Below, piece after piece: positions 62,482 through 64,000 of a stretch of DNA of 64,000 nucleotides (its first letter is position 1; each line of letters begins with the position of its first letter). Where the stretch lies: contig NZ_CP019646.1 in assembly GCF_001999965.1 (NCBI RefSeq), forward strand, positions 2,418,001-2,482,000, given 5' to 3'. The stretch comes from Limihaloglobus sulfuriphilus. GTDB taxonomy: Bacteria; Planctomycetota; Phycisphaerae; Sedimentisphaerales; Sedimentisphaeraceae. A model generated the notes under the pieces. The model saw only the letters and a program-made list of their open reading frames with translations, did no database searches and was not told where the DNA came from. A program made the translations under genes and the position numbers.

Positions 62482-62541
62482 ACTTTTCATCACCCTCCTC
62501 CGAAGTCAGGTTCCAACACTTGGGACCTGGCTCTTTTTTTT
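62482..62541 (+). ncRNA. Candidate small RNA with C-rich anti-Shine-Dalgarno-like segment
   Basis: Between the promoter and the terminator there is a transcript of about 60 bases with no start codon-led ORF. Its 5' part is unstructured and contains CACCCTCCTCCG (62491-62502), whose complement CGGAGGAGGGTG is a strong Shine-Dalgarno-like sequence. Its 3' part is an 11-bp hairpin plus T-run. This is the layout of small regulatory RNAs that pair with ribosome binding sites through a C-rich loop or tail. It is predicted only; a leftover terminator is the alternative. Confidence 0.55.
62504..62541 (+). terminator. Rho-independent terminator of the candidate small RNA
   Basis: AGTCAGGTTCC (62504-62514) pairs with GGGACCTGGCT (62522-62532), with two G-U pairs, around a seven-base loop. 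It is followed by C and eight T residues (62534-62541). Confidence 0.85.
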
Positions 62542-62708
62542 ATTTTCAGGACGGTAAACGATTTTCAGCACTGCTTATTATCCGCTTTATCATAATACAC
62601 TTCATTTTACACATCGGCTGTAAACTTCAACGATATTCTCTCATAATGACATTATACCCTAATTGCCCGCTATTTTGAATAAATCCTTGAAAACTTACAG
62701 GAAAAATA

Positions 62709-62736
62709 TTGCCCGCAGAGCATATACCCATATAAT
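62709..62736 (+). promoter_or_regulatory. Probable promoter of tRNA-Gly
   Basis: TTGCCC (62709-62714), a 16-base spacer and a perfect TATAAT (62731-62736) lie 14 bases before the tRNA. Confidence 0.65.
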
Positions 62737-62750
62737 CATATACCAGATAT

Positions 62751-62821
62751 GCGGGTGTGGTTTAGTGGTAGAACGTCAGCTTCCCAAGCTGAAAGTGGGG
62801 GTTCGATTCCCCCCACCCGCA
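62751..62821 (+). tRNA. tRNA-Gly (anticodon CCC)
   Basis: Acceptor GCGGGTG pairs with CACCCGC, discriminator A. The anticodon stem TCAGC/GCTGA encloses TTCCCAA, giving anticodon CCC. The T arm is GGGGG TTCGATT CCCCC. The D arm is TGGTTTAGTGGTAGAACG. CCA is not encoded. It reads GGG glycine codons. Confidence 0.95.
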
Positions 62822-62838
62822 GTAGCCGCTGAATCAGC

Positions 62839-62877
62839 CTTAACGGCCTCAAAAACCGCCTTTTCGGTGTCGTTAAG
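62839..62877. other. Inverted repeat directly downstream of tRNA-Gly
   Basis: CTTAACG (62839-62845) and CGTTAAG (62871-62877) are complementary arms around a 25-base loop. Alternative pairing of AAAACCGC with GCGGGTTTT is possible. It may be tRNA processing or termination structure, or a recombination site. Confidence 0.4.
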
Positions 62878-62926
62878 CGGGTTTTGTGCTTGCATTGAAA
62901 CGACAAGATTTACCGCTAACCTGCTT

Positions 62927-64000
62927 TTATTCAACAAACCCTGTTTTATCTATCTCTTGCATTATCCGGGCCGTCTCGGTCAGGGCGGCGATTATTTTCT
63001 GGTAGTGCAGGATATCATCAAAGCTCAGTTCTCTGCCGCAGCGGTCTTTGAGCCATTTCTGCGCGGGCTGGTATCCGCCGATATAAAACTCCCACGCCGA
63101 CAGCGGCACGCCGTCAAAATACTGCTTATCGTTGATCCACACCCTGCCGGTGCCGTTATCCTCGTCTTTCAGCTCAAAGCCGATACTCTTTGCCGTCATC
63201 TTGCGGGTTATAACATTATCCCCGTCAAGAGGATAGCTGGTTATATAATTCTGCGCCTGCTCGCTCTCAAGCAGGTGCACGCGCCGAAGCCGGCCGCCAA
63301 GTTCCGCCAGCCGCCAAAACATATCCGCGTTTTCGGGATACGGCACACGCGGAAAATCGATCTTGAGAAACTCCTTGTACTTCTCGCGGTATGCCGGAGA
63401 GTGCAGAACCGCGTAGATATAGTCTAAGATATCTATCGGGGCAAACGTGCCCTCGCTATCCTCCTTCTCAGCGGTAAAACGCAAACCCAGCTTAGCAGCG
63501 ATCTTATCCACTATCTCCATATTCAGATTCGGTACACGGTCAGAGTCAGTGAACATGCCGTCACAATCGGCGTCGGGATAGAGATACAGAGGGAATATAT
63601 AGTTGTTGTCTAATGAAGATGTAATACTTTTGTCAGTTATCTGTTTTGTAATATAAAAACAAGCTGCATCATTTCTCCTACTACGTGTTGAGCTAATGGC
63701 AAGATTGTTTGAAAGAAGATGTTTCATAGTCTCAGATCGCGGCCTTCCCATAATGCCGCCAGAAAACCCAGTATAAATAGCATATCGCTCATCAAAAGGT
63801 CTATAAGAAATCTTTCTAACTTTTGCATCATTATTTCTAATGTCTTTGATTGCACATTGGTAATTCCAGCCGCGGCTGTTTTTTCTTTTATAAATTATTT
63901 TTAGTTCTTCTTCTTTTTTCTCAATAAAGTCTTGTAATACGCAATTAGAAAGATGCTGTGTAAATTGAACAGCTATATTATCACATTTTGTTTCAATACC
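62927..64000 (-). CDS. Type ISP restriction-modification enzyme, C-terminal part (runs off the right edge)
   Basis: The frame is open from 64000 to the stop at 62927, giving 357 residues; an internal ATG at 63751 is not the true start. The visible part starts inside the methyltransferase/specificity region: ISYRPFDERYAIYTG (about 71-85), the YRPFDxR motif of N6-adenine methyltransferases in this group. The C-terminal specificity domain follows: GRVWINDKQYFDGVPLSAWE (about 284-303), FYIGGYQPAQKWLKDRCGRE (about 304-323), DDILHYQKIIAALTETARIM (about 327-346). It would cut and methylate DNA as one polypeptide. The gene reads toward tRNA-Gly, whose end lies 105 bases away. Confidence 0.88.
   Translation of the reverse strand, partial: GIETKCDNIAVQFTQHLSNCVLQDFIEKKEEELKIIYKRKNSRGWNYQCAIKDIRNNDAKVRKISYRPFDERYAIYTGFSGGIMGRPRSETMKHLLSNNLAISSTRSRRNDAACFYITKQITDKSITSSLDNNYIFPLYLYPDADCDGMFTDSDRVPNLNMEIVDKIAAKLGLRFTAEKEDSEGTFAPIDILDYIYAVLHSPAYREKYKEFLKIDFPRVPYPENADMFWRLAELGGRLRRVHLLESEQAQNYITSYPLDGDNVITRKMTAKSIGFELKDEDNGTGRVWINDKQYFDGVPLSAWEFYIGGYQPAQKWLKDRCGRELSFDDILHYQKIIAALTETARIMQEIDKTGFVE

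Noticed and set aside
62663-63427. Plus-strand open frame across tRNA-Gly and the restriction-modification gene
   Set aside because: It runs through a tRNA gene and is antisense to clearly conserved specificity-domain sequence.

Overview
The window looks like a chromosomal segment of a Planctomycetota bacterium, plausibly Phycisphaerae/Sedimentisphaerales. This is inferred from gene content, not from a marker gene: Tat-exported sulfatase and FAD oxidoreductase, two DUF2961 (GH172) proteins, DUF1080, GH32, a BNR sialidase-like protein, an Nε-acetyl-β-lysine osmolyte locus, and many short dispersed intergenic repeats. Base composition is uneven: housekeeping genes are moderately GC-rich, while most of the surface-polysaccharide genes are clearly AT-richer.

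Layout. (1) 1-1174: right part of an IS66-family element (tnpC cut by the window edge, tnpB, tnpA). (2) 1.4-20.2 kb, all on the minus strand: a surface polysaccharide locus. It has GT4 and GT2 glycosyltransferases, a Wzx-type flippase, a Wzy/O-antigen-ligase-type membrane protein, SDR enzymes, acyltransferases and what looks like a complete WbpA-WbpB-WbpE-WbpD-WbpI set for UDP-ManNAc(3NAc)A. It is interrupted by an epimerase fragment, a small fibronectin-III protein, a long AT-rich spacer and MNT/HEPN toxin-antitoxin-like genes edged by short repeats. wbpI changes base composition sharply inside the gene, suggesting a recombination mosaic. (3) 20.4-25.7 kb: an exported carbohydrate module (BNR sialidase-like, FAD oxidoreductase, GH32 fructanase, small lipoprotein). 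(4) 25.79-27.53 kb: an intact insertion sequence with imperfect inverted repeats and a 7-bp flanking direct repeat. (5) 27.6-40.2 kb: OFA-family MFS transporter, isoprenylcysteine-methyltransferase-like protein, leuS, SanA-like protein, VOC protein, two metallophosphoesterases, nadC, pgi, an M24 aminopeptidase, a membrane protein and tadA. (6) 40.4-47.0 kb: DUF1080 protein, PfkB kinase, a composite palindromic repeat, GH172, a DUF4405 membrane protein and a sulfatase. (7) 47.27 kb: tRNA-Leu(UAA), then an AT-rich patch with an HTH-nucleotidyltransferase and a truncated HEPN partner, then a class B PBP. (8) 50.3-52.5 kb: an oxidative-stress operon: an apparently exported Ni-superoxide dismutase, a LapA-like protein and a CIA30-MsrB-MsrA fusion lipoprotein. 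(9) 52.8-54.3 kb: a second GH172 lipoprotein. (10) 54.6-59.7 kb: MarR regulator, lysine 2,3-aminomutase, MscS channel, sodium symporter and β-lysine acetyltransferase, read as an osmolyte synthesis/transport/release operon. (11) 59.7-62.4 kb: panB, cobO-type adenosyltransferase, ispD and a small membrane protein. (12) 62.4-64 kb: a candidate small RNA with an anti-Shine-Dalgarno-like segment and its own promoter and terminator, tRNA-Gly(CCC), and the C-terminal part of a type ISP restriction-modification enzyme running off the right edge.

The items most worth a second look are the osmolyte operon, the exported Ni-SOD/Msr operon with its triple-fusion protein, the short C-rich candidate sRNA, the mosaic wbpI, and dispersed repeats that sit at gene 3' ends and in two cases supply the stop codon. 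No CRISPR array, rRNA or classical riboswitch was seen.
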